From Clostridiales bacterium (GTDB taxonomy: Bacteria > Bacillota > Clostridia > Oscillospirales > Oscillospiraceae), in contig SFLE01000001.1 in assembly GCA_004553495.1 (NCBI GenBank), positions 51,338 through 115,337 of the forward strand: 64,000 nucleotides of DNA. Direction: 5' to 3'. Under the pieces are notes generated by a model. That model searched no databases, was not told the DNA's origin, and saw only the letters and a list, made by a program, of their open reading frames with translations. Positions 26,427 to 36,492 of this stretch are shown one piece after another. Position numbers and translations under genes: made by a program. Within the stretch, counting starts at the first letter, position 1. Each line of letters opens with the position of its first letter.

Positions 26427-27599
26427 TTACTGTGTATTTGTATACTTTGCGTACCATTCATACGCCTCGGCAGTCGCGTAGTACGGCTCCTGCCCATAGC
26501 TTCTTATGTCTTCAAGGCTCATTTCAAGCCCCAGTGCCATCGCCTTATCGAGATCCTCGTAGGCGAGCTTTCTGAGCTTCTCCACGCCCTCAAAATCTCT
26601 GTTTGGCTCGATATAGTCCGCCATATAGATTATCTTTTCAAGCAGTGTCATATCCGGTTTGCCGGTGGTGTGCCAGCGGATGGCATCGTAGATCTCATCG
26701 CTTATGTTGAAAAGATCCTTTGCTATCGCCGCGCCGGTCTTTGCGTGCAGAAGCTTTACATTTTCCTCTTCTGCGGTGTCGTTTATAATACCATACTTGC
26801 GGCACAATATCAATTGGTCGGATAATACAAGTTTTTTCGTAATATCATGCAGTATTCCGGCTTCCGCGGCATTTTCGGGGTCCTCGCCCCAGCGCATGGC
26901 GAGGTTTACAGCCTCAGCCTCGCACCCGACCACATGGGCAACGCGCTTGGGGCTGAGCATCGCATACGCCTTTTCCCGCAGCCAGTACAGCTCCGGCCGA
27001 GCGCCGTAGTCGCCGTTTTTGATTATGCGTGCATAGACCTCCTCGGGCAGATACGAAGCTCCCCTGCGTTCGGGCAGCATGCTCCGAATATCCGACGAGG
27101 ACATGGGCTTGGGCTCATGGTTTATGAAAACGCACCGTGCGCCGTAGGTCTTTTTCAGATACTCCGCCTGCTGCATAACGCGCGCATCCTCGCCCTCATT
27201 GCGGCAGAAAACGCCGAGCGTCATATTCTCAAGCAGGAAGCGGAACCGGTACCACTGCTCAAAGCTAAGCAGCATATCGCTGCCCATTGCGAAGGTAAAC
27301 TCCGCATCGGGATAAAGCTTCATGAGCTGCTCGAGCGTGTCCGCTGAATAGCTTTTGCCCTCGCGGTTAATCTCAATGTCCGACACCTCGGCATTCGGAA
27401 TGTCCGCAAACGCCAGCCGCGTGAGCTCAAGACGCTCGGCGGCATCCGGACTTCCGTCGGCAAGGTCCTTATGAGGTGGGATGCTCGCCGGTATTATGAG
27501 CATTTTATCAGGCTCGAGCCGTTCCTGAACGGCATGGGCTGCCTCAATGTGACCACAGTGCGGCGGGTTAAAGCTGCCGCCGTAGATAGTTATTTTCAT
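26427..27599 (-). CDS. nadD: NadD-YqeK fusion (nicotinate mononucleotide adenylyltransferase / HD Ap4A hydrolase)
   Basis: The 390-residue protein joins two enzymes that are usually separate neighbours. Residues 1 to about 195 are NadD: the nucleotidyltransferase start IYGGSFNPPHCGHIEAA and the later SSSDIRSMLPERR give NMN/NaMN adenylation for NAD synthesis. From about residue 205 a YqeK-type HD domain follows, with HVVGCEAEA, GILHDITKK and an AIRWHTTGKPDM stretch, typical of symmetric Ap4A hydrolases. It starts in an ATGA overlap with yhbY. Confidence 0.93.
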   Translation of the reverse strand: MKITIYGGSFNPPHCGHIEAAHAVQERLEPDKMLIIPASIPPHKDLADGSPDAAERLELTRLAFADIPNAEVSDIEINREGKSYSADTLEQLMKLYPDAEFTFAMGSDMLLSFEQWYRFRFLLENMTLGVFCRNEGEDARVMQQAEYLKKTYGARCVFINHEPKPMSSSDIRSMLPERRGASYLPEEVYARIIKNGDYGARPELYWLREKAYAMLSPKRVAHVVGCEAEAVNLAMRWGEDPENAAEAGILHDITKKLVLSDQLILCRKYGIINDTAEEENVKLLHAKTGAAIAKDLFNISDEIYDAIRWHTTGKPDMTLLEKIIYMADYIEPNRDFEGVEKLRKLAYEDLDKAMALGLEMSLEDIRSYGQEPYYATAEAYEWYAKYTNTQ

Positions 27600-27904
27600 T
27601 TTTTCTTATCTTTTACAAGAGCTATTTTAGGCTCTTTTTCATTGCGTTTATACAGCACGAACTTACTTCCTATAGTCTGAACTGTCTCAGCCGCGCACTT
27701 TTCCGCCAGCTCATCGGCCGCCTCGCGCGCAGTCAAAAGGCTGTTTTCAAGCACTCTGCCCTTTATGAGCTCGCGGGCCTTGAGCGCGTCCTTTACCTGC
27801 GTGAGCGTATTTTCGGTTATGCCGCCCTTGCCTATCTGGATTATCGTGTCCTCAGTCATCGCAATGGAACGAAGCTGGGCTCTCTGCTTACTTGTCAATG
27901 CCAT
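27596..27904 (-). CDS. yhbY: YhbY family RNA-binding protein
   Basis: This 102-residue CRM-domain protein starts LTSKQRAQLRSIAMTEDTIIQIGKGGIT, the family signature, and binds pre-50S particles during ribosome assembly. A short basic tail (NEKEPKIALVKDKKK) ends the protein. It overlaps rdgB by 17 bases and nadD by 4 bases. Confidence 0.95.
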   Translation of the reverse strand: MALTSKQRAQLRSIAMTEDTIIQIGKGGITENTLTQVKDALKARELIKGRVLENSLLTAREAADELAEKCAAETVQTIGSKFVLYKRNEKEPKIALVKDKKK

Positions 27905-28493
27905 CGGTTTTCCTCAGTTCTTCTTTGAATTTTGCGAGCGCATGGGCTCTGTGTGATATTTTATTCTTTACCTCTGTCCCGAGCTGAGCCATGCTCTCAT
28001 CATATCCGTCGGGCATGAATACGGGATCGTAGCCGAAGCCGCCCTCGCCGCAGGGCTCGGTGAGTATCCGGCCATGGCACTCGCCCTCGGTGCGGATGAT
28101 CCTGCCGTCGGGCAGCAGGCAGCATATGCTCGAAACGAACTTTGCCTTGCGGTTTTCGGTATCGCCCATCTTTTTGAGCAGGTATTCGTACCGCTCCTTA
28201 TCGGTGGCATCGTGCTCTCCGGGAGCATAGCGCGCGGAATAAACGCCCGGCTCACCGCCGAGAGCCTCGACCATAAGCCCCGAGTCGTCCGCAACGGTAG
28301 CCTCACCAGTCGCGTCGAACACTGCTTTTGCCTTGAGATACGCGTTCTCGGCAAAGGTCGTTCCGGTCTCATCGACCTCAAAATTGCATCCGGCTTCGCG
28401 CTGGGACAGTATCTCAACATCCATATCGGAAAGGATAGCGCGCAGCTCCTTCATTTTTTTAGCGTTGTTGCTTGCCAATATGAGCTTCATCAT
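27888..28493 (-). CDS. rdgB: RdgB/HAM1 non-canonical purine NTP pyrophosphatase
   Basis: The enzyme removes ITP, XTP and dITP from nucleotide pools. The 201-residue protein has the N-terminal LASNNAKKMKELRAIL, TTFAENAYLKAKAV, the DDSGLMVEALGGEPGVYSARY signature near residue 70, and the substrate loop GFGYDPVFMPDGY. Two tandem ATGs (28493 and 28490) are possible starts; the first overlaps the ftsY stop. It sits between ftsY and yhbY in the long operon. Confidence 0.96.
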   Translation of the reverse strand: MMKLILASNNAKKMKELRAILSDMDVEILSQREAGCNFEVDETGTTFAENAYLKAKAVFDATGEATVADDSGLMVEALGGEPGVYSARYAPGEHDATDKERYEYLLKKMGDTENRKAKFVSSICCLLPDGRIIRTEGECHGRILTEPCGEGGFGYDPVFMPDGYDESMAQLGTEVKNKISHRAHALAKFKEELRKTDGIDK

Positions 28494-29395
28494 TTAAACA
28501 GCGCCTCCACAAACTCCTTGGGGTTAAACGGGATAAGATCGTCTATGCCCTCGCCGACGCCGACATACTTGACAGGCAGCTTCAGCTCGTTTGAAATTGC
28601 GAAAACGATTCCGCCCTTTGCCGTTCCGTCGAGCTTTGTAAGAACGATGCCGCTTATGCCGGCAGTCTCGAGAAACTGCTTTGCCTGGATAAGTCCGTTC
28701 TGACCGGTGGTGGCGTCGAGCACCATGAGCGTTTCGACATCCGCCTCCGGCAGCTCGCGGCGCACAACGCGCGTTATCTTATTGAGCTCGTTCATGAGAT
28801 TTGCCTTATTGTGAAGTCTGCCGGCGGTGTCGATTATAACGACATCCGCTCCGCGCGCCTTGGCTGCGCATATACCGTCATACACGACGGCGGCGGGGTC
28901 GCTGCCCTCCTCATGGCGCACTATGTCCGCGCTGGAGCGCTCTGCCCATATGCCGAGCTGCTCGGCTGCCGCGGCACGGAATGTGTCGCCCGCGCACAGC
29001 AGCACCTTTTTGCCCTCGGCGGTCATACTTCCGGCAAGCTTTCCTATAGTCGTCGTTTTGCCGACTCCGTTTACGCCGACCATGAGGATGACCGACGGTT
29101 TTGTATCGAGCTTGAGCGCGGTGTCCATCTGACCGAGCATATCCTGCATATACGAAACGAACGCAGCCTTCGCGTCTCTGCCGCGGTTTATGCGCGATCT
29201 GAGCAGGATGTGCTTATAGTCGTACATGATCTTTGCCGTCGTTTCGCCGCCGACATCAGCCATGATGAGCATTTCCTCGAGTTCATCGTAGAAATCCTCG
29301 CTGTCTATGTCATAGTTGCGGAACACCTCTTCAAGTTCCTCGATGTTCTTGCGGGTCTTTGTAAGACCGGAGAACATTTTATCAAAAAAGCCCAT
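28490..29395 (-). CDS. ftsY: Signal recognition particle receptor FtsY
   Basis: FtsY is the SRP receptor GTPase that targets membrane proteins to the translocon. The 301-residue protein has only a short N-terminal N domain without a long acidic A region, then the G domain: GVNGVGKTTTIGKLAG, DTFRAAAAEQL, DTAGRLHNK and TKLDGTAKGG. Its ATG is 11 bases beyond the smc stop, the usual Firmicute smc-ftsY order. Confidence 0.98.
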   Translation of the reverse strand: MGFFDKMFSGLTKTRKNIEELEEVFRNYDIDSEDFYDELEEMLIMADVGGETTAKIMYDYKHILLRSRINRGRDAKAAFVSYMQDMLGQMDTALKLDTKPSVILMVGVNGVGKTTTIGKLAGSMTAEGKKVLLCAGDTFRAAAAEQLGIWAERSSADIVRHEEGSDPAAVVYDGICAAKARGADVVIIDTAGRLHNKANLMNELNKITRVVRRELPEADVETLMVLDATTGQNGLIQAKQFLETAGISGIVLTKLDGTAKGGIVFAISNELKLPVKYVGVGEGIDDLIPFNPKEFVEALFK

Positions 29396-29405
29396 GTTAC
29401 CCTCC

Positions 29406-32400
29406 TTAGTCGTTTTCTATCGAACGCTGTGCCTGATCAAGGTCAAGCTCTATGACCTTGGAAACGCCCTTTTCCTGCATCGTGACACCGTAGAGGTGAT
29501 CTGCCTCCTCCATAGTGCCGCGGCGGTGGGTTATTACTATAAACTGCGTTTTATCGCACATTTTGCGCATATAATCAGCGTATCTCGTGACATTTGCCTC
29601 GTCAAGAGCCGCCTCTATCTCGTCCATAACGCAGAACGGGGTCGGGCGCACCTTGAGTATCGCAAAGTAAAGGGCAATAGCGACAAACGCCTTTTCTCCG
29701 CCGGACAGCAGGCTTATGTTCGACACCGCCTTGCCGGGCGGCTGGACCTTTATCTCTATGCCGCACTCGAGCGGGTCGGACTCGTCCTCGAGTATAACGG
29801 ATGCCTTGCCGCCGCCGAAAAGCTCCAGAAATGTCTCTCTGAAGTTTTCGTCGATGAGTCTGAACTGACCGAGGAATACCTCTTTCATCTCGGTGGTAAC
29901 ATCGTTTATTATGCCAAGCAGGTCCTTTTTCGCCTTTTCAATATCGCTGCGCTGACCGGTGAGGTATTCATAGCGGGTGTTAACGCGCTCAAATTCCTCG
30001 ATAGCGCCGATATTCGGCGTTCCGAGCGCGGATATCTGACGGCGCAGATCGTTTATGCCGCGGGTCTCCTTTTGCAGGTTCTCGACCGGCTGACGCAGCG
30101 ACTCCGCTGCCGAAAAGCTGAGCTCGTAGTTATCCCACAGCTTATCGAGGATCTGCTTTTCCTCCATATCGGCTGCGAGCTTTTTCTGTTCAAGCTTTGC
30201 GCAGCTTCGCTCAAGCTCAAGCAGGCGGCGGTTGGACTCCTGACTGTCCTTATCGGTCTTTGTCCTTCTTCCCTCGAGCTCCATTCTCTTGGCATTCATC
30301 TCCGCTATTTCGGTCTTTATACCCTCTGCCTGAGCGAGTATACCATCGCGCTGCTTCAAAACAGCATCAAGCCTTGTCTGAATATCTCGGCAGTTATCCT
30401 CTGCCCTCTTTATGGCGCCGCGCCTGAGCTCGCTGTCGCCGGACAGACTCTCGGACAGCGCCCTTAACTGCTGCACCGAGGACTCGGTCGCGCGCTTTTC
30501 CGCCTCAGCCGAGGCTTTATCGCGCAGTATCTCCGCGCGCTCCTCTATGGCGGCATCAAGCTCATACCGCAGTCCCGAAAGGGCGTTTACGGCTCTCTCG
30601 AGCTCGCGCTCGGAGTTATCATACTCCCTGCCGAGGCTGACGCGGCGCTTTTTCAGAGCTTCAAGCTCGTTTGCGCGCGAGAGTATGCCCGTGCCTCGTG
30701 CGGCGCTGCCGCCGGTCATGGAGCCGCCGGCGTTTATGAGCTGCCCGTCAAGGCTGACTATGCGCAGGCGGTTGCCGTTTGCCTTTGACATACGCACGGC
30801 ATCGCCGAGCGTTTCGGCAACAACAGTCCTGCCGAGCAGGTTTGCGAATATGCCGTCGTATACCTTGTCAAAGCTTACGAGGTCATATGCAACACCTACA
30901 AAGCCCGCATCATTCACAGGCGCATCCTTCATGATGCTTCCGCGAACGGTGTCCACCGGCAGGAATGTCGCTCTGCCGGAATCGGAGCGTTTTAACATTT
31001 CAATGGCGCTGCGTCCGTCGTTCTGGGTGTCGATAACTATGTTCTGCATTGCTGCGCCAAGCGCGGTCTCTATAGCCAGCGCATACTCGTTATCGGTCTT
31101 TATCAGGTTTGCAACCGGTCCGTGCACGCCGCGCAGATTGCCTCTTCCGGATTCGCGCATGACCGTTTTTACGGACTTTGAAAAGCCCTCGTACTCCTTT
31201 TCCATTTCCGAGAGCATATGTATGCGGGCATCCATGCTGCGGCAGTCCACCGAAAGGCGGCTCACCTTTTCTCTGAGCTGGCTTACCGCATTTTCGCGGC
31301 TTTGCAGCTTCATGCGGCAGCCCTCTATGACATTATTGCTGCCGGTCTCCTTCTGTGTGAGCTCGGATATGCTATTTGCAAGGGAGAGCGCACGGGCAGC
31401 GTTTTCGTCTATCTGCTTTTCTATCTCAAGCAAGCGGCTCTGAGCTCCGGCTATGTCGCTTTTCATGCGCTCAACGGTTTCTTCGCCGCTTTTAATGTTG
31501 GCTCTGAGCACCGCCGCCTGAGAGTCGCATTCGGCGGCTCTTCCCTCGGTCTGCGATAATCTCTCGCGCGCCTTGTCCGCCTCGATGTCCTTTTCGTGCA
31601 TTCGCTCGGATATGCTGTCGGCCGACGCGTACAGCGCCTCAAGGCTTCTGTGGGCCTCGTCGAGCGCGTTTTTCGCGTTTTCGTAATCCGCGCCTATGAC
31701 CTGCGCCTGAGTGCGCAGCTTATCGAGAGTCGCCATCCACACGGAGATCTCCCGCACGCGCAGCTCATCGCGCAGAACGAGGTACTTTTTCGCCGTTTCC
31801 GACTGCTTGCGCAGAGGCTCGACCTGAAGCTCGAGCTCGTCTATCTTATCGTTTATGCGAAGGAGATTTTCCTCGGTTTTTGCAAGCTTACGCTCGGACT
31901 CCTCCTTGCGGCTGCGGTAGCGCGATATGCCGGCGGCTTCCTCGAAAACCTCGCGGCGGTCGGTGCTTTTATTGGAAACGATCTCGGCTATCTTTCCCTG
32001 ACCGATGATGGAGTAGCCGTCTCTGCCGAGGCCGGTGTCCATAAGAATGCTGTTTATGTCCTTGAGCCTGACCGCCTCGCGGTTTATGTAATACTCGCTC
32101 TCGCCGCTGCGGTAGTATCTGCGGGTGAGCATGAGCTCGGTATTGTCGCAGTCGAAAATATGCTCGGAGTTATCTATAACGAGCGATACCTGCGCAAAAC
32201 CGAGCGCTCCGCGCTTTTCGGTGCCGCCGAAGATGACATCCTCCATTTTGCCGCCGCGCAGGGTCTTTGAGCGCTGCTCGCCCATGACCCACAGTATCGC
32301 GTCGGATATATTTGACTTGCCGGAGCCGTTAGGTCCAACTATCGCGGTTACATCCTTTTCGAATGTTATTCGGGTCTTATCCGGAAATGACTTGAACCCC

Positions 32401-32426
32401 TGCAATTCCAATGCTTTAAGATACAA
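29406..32426 (-). CDS. smc: Chromosome segregation protein SMC (short-armed)
   Basis: SMC is the ATPase of the bacterial condensin with ScpA/ScpB. The head motifs are intact: Walker A GPNGSGKSN at 31-39, signature LSGGEKAFVAI at 907-917, and Walker B FCVMDEIEAALDEANV at 931-946. The hinge lies at about 418-580 with GGSMTGGSAARG near 567. The arms are only about 250 residues each, against about 335-355 in the 1186-residue Bacillus protein, so total length is 1006. It starts with TTG, supported by AGAGG at 8-base spacing. Neighbours rnc and ftsY are as expected. Confidence 0.96.
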   Translation of the reverse strand: MYLKALELQGFKSFPDKTRITFEKDVTAIVGPNGSGKSNISDAILWVMGEQRSKTLRGGKMEDVIFGGTEKRGALGFAQVSLVIDNSEHIFDCDNTELMLTRRYYRSGESEYYINREAVRLKDINSILMDTGLGRDGYSIIGQGKIAEIVSNKSTDRREVFEEAAGISRYRSRKEESERKLAKTEENLLRINDKIDELELQVEPLRKQSETAKKYLVLRDELRVREISVWMATLDKLRTQAQVIGADYENAKNALDEAHRSLEALYASADSISERMHEKDIEADKARERLSQTEGRAAECDSQAAVLRANIKSGEETVERMKSDIAGAQSRLLEIEKQIDENAARALSLANSISELTQKETGSNNVIEGCRMKLQSRENAVSQLREKVSRLSVDCRSMDARIHMLSEMEKEYEGFSKSVKTVMRESGRGNLRGVHGPVANLIKTDNEYALAIETALGAAMQNIVIDTQNDGRSAIEMLKRSDSGRATFLPVDTVRGSIMKDAPVNDAGFVGVAYDLVSFDKVYDGIFANLLGRTVVAETLGDAVRMSKANGNRLRIVSLDGQLINAGGSMTGGSAARGTGILSRANELEALKKRRVSLGREYDNSERELERAVNALSGLRYELDAAIEERAEILRDKASAEAEKRATESSVQQLRALSESLSGDSELRRGAIKRAEDNCRDIQTRLDAVLKQRDGILAQAEGIKTEIAEMNAKRMELEGRRTKTDKDSQESNRRLLELERSCAKLEQKKLAADMEEKQILDKLWDNYELSFSAAESLRQPVENLQKETRGINDLRRQISALGTPNIGAIEEFERVNTRYEYLTGQRSDIEKAKKDLLGIINDVTTEMKEVFLGQFRLIDENFRETFLELFGGGKASVILEDESDPLECGIEIKVQPPGKAVSNISLLSGGEKAFVAIALYFAILKVRPTPFCVMDEIEAALDEANVTRYADYMRKMCDKTQFIVITHRRGTMEEADHLYGVTMQEKGVSKVIELDLDQAQRSIEND

Positions 32427-32480
32427 ATGCTCTACCTCTGATAATTAATGTTTCGGATTATTTTATAATAAACGACAGCC

Positions 32481-33494
32481 TTAATCAAGCCTGATAACGC
32501 GTATTTGCCCGATTTTTTCATCCGACTGCCGAATTTTCAGCTCTTTGAGCGAAAACTCCCGCTTTAAAGCCTCCACATTACACCTGTGCTGCCCTACCAT
32601 TTTTGAAACATCCGAACGGTTTACAAGCAGCGCTACCGAGCTTTGCGGAGGTGTTCCGTCAAGCATCTCACGCACTTTTTCGAGCATGAGGCGCGATCTC
32701 ACAAGCTCGCCGAGAGCCGGATGATATGCTCCGCCGAGGGCATCTCCGCCGCTGAGATCCTCCGTAGGGTTTAGTCCCATTCGGATTATCGGTATGCCCG
32801 CTGCGTCAAACAGCGGAACGATCTTCGCGCACACGCGCACGGCATCCTCCACCGTGTGCTCCTTATAGGTTCCTGCTCGCCACGCATCGCAAAGCGCTGT
32901 GTCGCGCACGATGACCGTTGGGTATATCCTCACCCCGTCGGGAGAAAGCGCTATTATGCGCTTTGCCGTTTCAACACAGCTTTCGTCGGTATCGCCCGGA
33001 AGTCCGGTCATCATTTGCAGGATGAGGTGAAAGCCGTGCGACTTTATGAGTTCTGACGCTTCTGCCACCGACGCGCTGTCATGCCCTCTGCCGGAAAGCT
33101 CAAGCACCCTGTCGCACATGGACTGTGCACCGAGTTCTATCGTCTCAACGCCGTAATTTTTAAGGCGCTTTAAGACTGCGGTGTCTATGGCGTCGGGGCG
33201 AGTGGAAAGCCTTATGGAGCTGATGGTACCGTTATTAAGATACGGCTTTGCGGCATCTAAAAGCGCCGTTTGCTGCCGCTCGGGTATGGCGGTGAAGCTG
33301 CCTCCATAAAACGCCAATTGCCGCTTTGTCCCCGTTGGGGTCAAGGCGGCTGCTGCTTCTATTGCATTTTTGACGGTCTGCGCCGTTGCGGGCTCCTGAC
33401 TGCCGGATATTCTGCGCTGATTGCAGAAAACGCAGTCGTTCGGGCAGCCCAAATGAGGTACAAACACGGGGATTATACTGTTTCGTGGTGTCAT
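32481..33494 (-). CDS. Elp3-like radical SAM protein
   Basis: The 337-residue radical SAM enzyme has the iron-sulfur CNDCVFCNQRR-type motif (CX3CX2C) near residue 18, FYGGSFTAI, and RLSTRPDAID, closest to Elp3/YhcC-type HPLC-rich radical SAM proteins. YhcC-type proteins are often coded beside rnc in Clostridia; biochemical function is unsettled and tRNA modification is the usual guess. Its ATG overlaps the rnc stop by 4 bases, so translation is coupled. Confidence 0.92.
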   Translation of the reverse strand: MTPRNSIIPVFVPHLGCPNDCVFCNQRRISGSQEPATAQTVKNAIEAAAALTPTGTKRQLAFYGGSFTAIPERQQTALLDAAKPYLNNGTISSIRLSTRPDAIDTAVLKRLKNYGVETIELGAQSMCDRVLELSGRGHDSASVAEASELIKSHGFHLILQMMTGLPGDTDESCVETAKRIIALSPDGVRIYPTVIVRDTALCDAWRAGTYKEHTVEDAVRVCAKIVPLFDAAGIPIIRMGLNPTEDLSGGDALGGAYHPALGELVRSRLMLEKVREMLDGTPPQSSVALLVNRSDVSKMVGQHRCNVEALKREFSLKELKIRQSDEKIGQIRVIRLD

Positions 33495-34165
33495 TTACCG
33501 AGCCTCTCAAGCGCTTCGCAGGCGGCAGCCTGTTCCGCTTCCTTCTTCGTTCTTCCGCTGCCGGCGCCGATGATCTCACCGTTCAGGCTGACCTCGGACA
33601 GAAACACCTTATCATGATCCGGTCCCGACTCGCCAGCATCGCGGTACTTGAGCACCTGATCGGCTTTGCGCTGCACGAGTTCCTGAAGCTCGGTCTTATA
33701 GTCGGTGGCATGGTGCGCCTTAATGCTCTCGGGGCTGAGAACCATGGTCTCTATAAATCGCTCGGCAGGCTCGATGCCGCCATCAAGGAAAATGGCTGCG
33801 ATGACCGCCTCGACGGCATCGGCGAGAATCGACGTGCGGGCTCTGCCGCCGTTTTTCTCCTCGCCCCTGCCCATGCGCAGAGCCTCTCCCAGGTTGAGCT
33901 CCTGCGCGACACCGTACAGACTGTGCTCGCAGACGAGCTCGGCGCGCACCCTCGTCATCTTGCCCTCGGGCAGCGACGGTGTGACCGAATAAAGGTGCTT
34001 TGCCGTGACAAAGCCGAGCACAGAATCGCCGAGAAACTCGAGCCGTTCGTTGCTCGGGATGCCCTCGGCGCGGTTTTCGTTTGCATATGAGCTATGCGTC
34101 AACGCGTTTAAAAGAAGCTGCTTATCCTTGAATGTATAGCCTAATTTCTCTTCAAACTGTTTCAC
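33491..34165 (-). CDS. rnc: Ribonuclease III
   Basis: RNase III cleaves double-stranded RNA during rRNA maturation and mRNA turnover. The 224-residue protein has the catalytic signature ERLEFLGDSVLG near residue 40, a second acidic site in DAVEAVIAAIFLDGG, and a C-terminal double-stranded RNA-binding domain ending GRTKKEAEQAAACEALERL. It begins four bases after plsX; the acpP gene that often separates these two is absent. Confidence 0.98.
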   Translation of the reverse strand: MKQFEEKLGYTFKDKQLLLNALTHSSYANENRAEGIPSNERLEFLGDSVLGFVTAKHLYSVTPSLPEGKMTRVRAELVCEHSLYGVAQELNLGEALRMGRGEEKNGGRARTSILADAVEAVIAAIFLDGGIEPAERFIETMVLSPESIKAHHATDYKTELQELVQRKADQVLKYRDAGESGPDHDKVFLSEVSLNGEIIGAGSGRTKKEAEQAAACEALERLGK

Positions 34166-34168
34166 TTA

Positions 34169-35179
34169 CTACACTTCTTCCGAAATCTTCATGTAATCTA
34201 TATTCTTCTCGATATCGCCGACTATGTCCGCCTCGGCAAACGCCATTGCCTGACGGATAGCGGCAAAGAACGCCTCATCGCCGGAGGAGCCGTGAGCCTT
34301 TATAACGGGCTTGGATATGCCGAGGAACGCCGTTCCGCCGACCTCGTTGGGGTCTATCCTCTTTGCGATACCCTTTACATCCTTCTTGATGACCGCCGCA
34401 GCGAGCTTATTCTTCGTGCTCATCATGAACACCTCTTTAAGCTCGGTGAACAGCCACTTTGCAACGCCTTCTGCGGTTTTAAGGGCGATATTTCCGGAAA
34501 ATCCGTCCGTTACGACGACATCCACGCCGCCGAGAAGCATGGTGCTCGCCTCGACATTGCCGACGAAGTTCAGCCTGCCCTCTTCGTTTGCGCGGGTAAG
34601 GAGCTTATATGTATCGTGCTGGAGCTGACCGCCCTTGGTGGGCTCGACGCCGATGTTCAAAAGACCCACGCGCGGATTCTCAAGTCCCATCATCCTGCGG
34701 GCATAAAAGCTGCCCATATAGGCAAACTGGAGCAGATACTCCGGCGTGCATTCGGCGTTTGCCCCGCAGTCGATGAGCATAAGCCCATTTTCGCGGCTCG
34801 GCAGTACGGGCGCCATCGCCGCACGGCGAACGCCCTTTACGCGCTTTACGATAAGCGTTGCTCCGGTGAGCAGTGCGCCTGTTGAGCCCGCCGACACCAT
34901 TGCATCGCCGCCGCCGTTTTTCAGGAGGTTCAGGGCGACCGTCATGGACGAGTCCTTTTTGCGGCGGGTTGCCGTGCTGGGGTCGTCCTCCATGGTGACG
35001 ACATCGCGCGCGTCAACTATCTCAATACCTTTTCTGTTTTCTCCGAGGTACTTTTCGATCTCCTCACGGCGACCTACCAGCACGATCTCGGCTCCGAGCC
35101 GGTCGCGCGCATACACCGAGCCTTTTACTATAGCCTCGGGAGCATTATCGCCGCCCATTGCGTCAACTATTATTTTCAC
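34169..35179 (-). CDS. plsX: Phosphate acyltransferase PlsX
   Basis: PlsX forms acyl-phosphate from acyl-ACP, the first step of phospholipid synthesis with PlsY. The 336-residue protein opens with the diagnostic [16 protein letters not shown] and has [13 protein letters not shown] and [18 protein letters not shown]. It overlaps trmFO by 17 bases and is followed at once by rnc. No fab or acp gene lies near, so fatty acid synthesis is coded elsewhere. Confidence 0.98.
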   Translation of the reverse strand: MKIIVDAMGGDNAPEAIVKGSVYARDRLGAEIVLVGRREEIEKYLGENRKGIEIVDARDVVTMEDDPSTATRRKKDSSMTVALNLLKNGGGDAMVSAGSTGALLTGATLIVKRVKGVRRAAMAPVLPSRENGLMLIDCGANAECTPEYLLQFAYMGSFYARRMMGLENPRVGLLNIGVEPTKGGQLQHDTYKLLTRANEEGRLNFVGNVEASTMLLGGVDVVVTDGFSGNIALKTAEGVAKWLFTELKEVFMMSTKNKLAAAVIKKDVKGIAKRIDPNEVGGTAFLGISKPVIKAHGSSGDEAFFAAIRQAMAFAEADIVGDIEKNIDYMKISEEV

Positions 35180-36488
35180 AGCCGAAGACCTCCTTTTTCA
35201 TTATTTCATCTAAGAGCGCCAGACTCCTCGCGGAGATCTCGGCATTTTTATTGCGCTTGCCCTTGACTCTGTAGCCAAGAGGCGATATTATCCCGAAATT
35301 TATGTTCATCGGCTGGAAATCGCCGACGCTGCCGCCGGAAATGTACAGGCTCAGCGCGCCTATCGCAGTCTCCTGCGGGAAATCGACGGGTTCAAGCTGC
35401 ATGAGCCGCGCCGCGGTCTCTATACCGACGAGCATACCCGATGCCGCCGACTCGACATAGCCCTCAACGCCGGTCATCTGTCCGGCAAAGCTCAGGCGCG
35501 GCTGAGTCTTTAGCCTGTAGTATCTGTCGAGCAGCTTGGGGCTGTTGAGATATGTGTTGCGGTGCATTACGCCGTAGCGCACGAAATTTGCGTTTTTCAG
35601 CGCGGGGATCATGGAAAACACGCGCTTCTGCTCGCCCCAGGTGAGATGGGTCTGGAAGCCGACGATGTTATAAAGCGTTCCGTCGGCGTTATCGCGTCTG
35701 AGCTGCACAACGGCATAGTTCTCGCGTCCGGTGCGCGGATCGCGCAGGCCGACCGGCTTCATCGGTCCGTAACGCAGGGTATCCTCCCCGCGCCTTGCCA
35801 TGACCTCGACCGGCATACAGCCTTCAAAAACGCCGCCGTCGTCAAAGCCGTGCACCGCCGCTTCTTTAGCGCTGCAAAGCTCGCGCACGAACGCTTTGTA
35901 CTCGTTCTCGTCCATCGGGCAGTTTACATAATCCGCCGTGCCCTTATCATAGCGCGAGGCGAAAAACGCGCTTTCCATATCAACGCTGTCAAGCGTTACA
36001 ATCGGCGCGACGGCATCGTAAAAATGCAGTCCCTCGCTTCCGCAGAGCGCCTGTATCTTATCTGCAAGAGCGTCGCTCGTGAGCGGTCCCGTGGCTATGA
36101 CGGTCTCGCCCTCGGGAAAATCGACGGCTTCGCCGGCTATGACCTCGATATTTTCGTTTTCATTGAGCTTCTCGGTTATGTACCGTGCGAAAGCCTCTCT
36201 GTCAACGGCTAGGGCTCCGCCCGCGGCGACACGGTTAGCGTCGGCGCTCTCCATTATGAGCGAGCCCATGCGCCGCATTTCGGCTTTGAGCAGCCCGACC
36301 GCGTTCGTAAGCTCATCGCTGCGCAGAGAGTTTGAGCACACGAGCTCGGCAAAATATTCCGATGTGTGCGCGGGAGTCATTTTCTTCGGCTTCATCTCGA
36401 TGAGGCGAACCTTTATCCCGCGCTTTGCAAGCTGCCATGCACATTCGCTGCCGGCAAGCCCCGCTCCGAGGACCGTTACCTTTTCCAT
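35163..36488 (-). CDS. trmFO: Methylenetetrahydrofolate-tRNA-(uracil-5-)-methyltransferase TrmFO
   Basis: TrmFO makes ribothymidine at tRNA position 54 using methylene-THF and FADH2, the Firmicute alternative to TrmA. The 441-residue protein has the FAD-binding [19 protein letters not shown] start, the [17 protein letters not shown] segment, and the C-terminal [24 protein letters not shown]. It follows topA by four bases, the common topA-trmFO order. Confidence 0.98.
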   Translation of the reverse strand: MEKVTVLGAGLAGSECAWQLAKRGIKVRLIEMKPKKMTPAHTSEYFAELVCSNSLRSDELTNAVGLLKAEMRRMGSLIMESADANRVAAGGALAVDREAFARYITEKLNENENIEVIAGEAVDFPEGETVIATGPLTSDALADKIQALCGSEGLHFYDAVAPIVTLDSVDMESAFFASRYDKGTADYVNCPMDENEYKAFVRELCSAKEAAVHGFDDGGVFEGCMPVEVMARRGEDTLRYGPMKPVGLRDPRTGRENYAVVQLRRDNADGTLYNIVGFQTHLTWGEQKRVFSMIPALKNANFVRYGVMHRNTYLNSPKLLDRYYRLKTQPRLSFAGQMTGVEGYVESAASGMLVGIETAARLMQLEPVDFPQETAIGALSLYISGGSVGDFQPMNINFGIISPLGYRVKGKRNKNAEISARSLALLDEIMKKEVFGCENNS

Positions 36489-36492
36489 ATCG

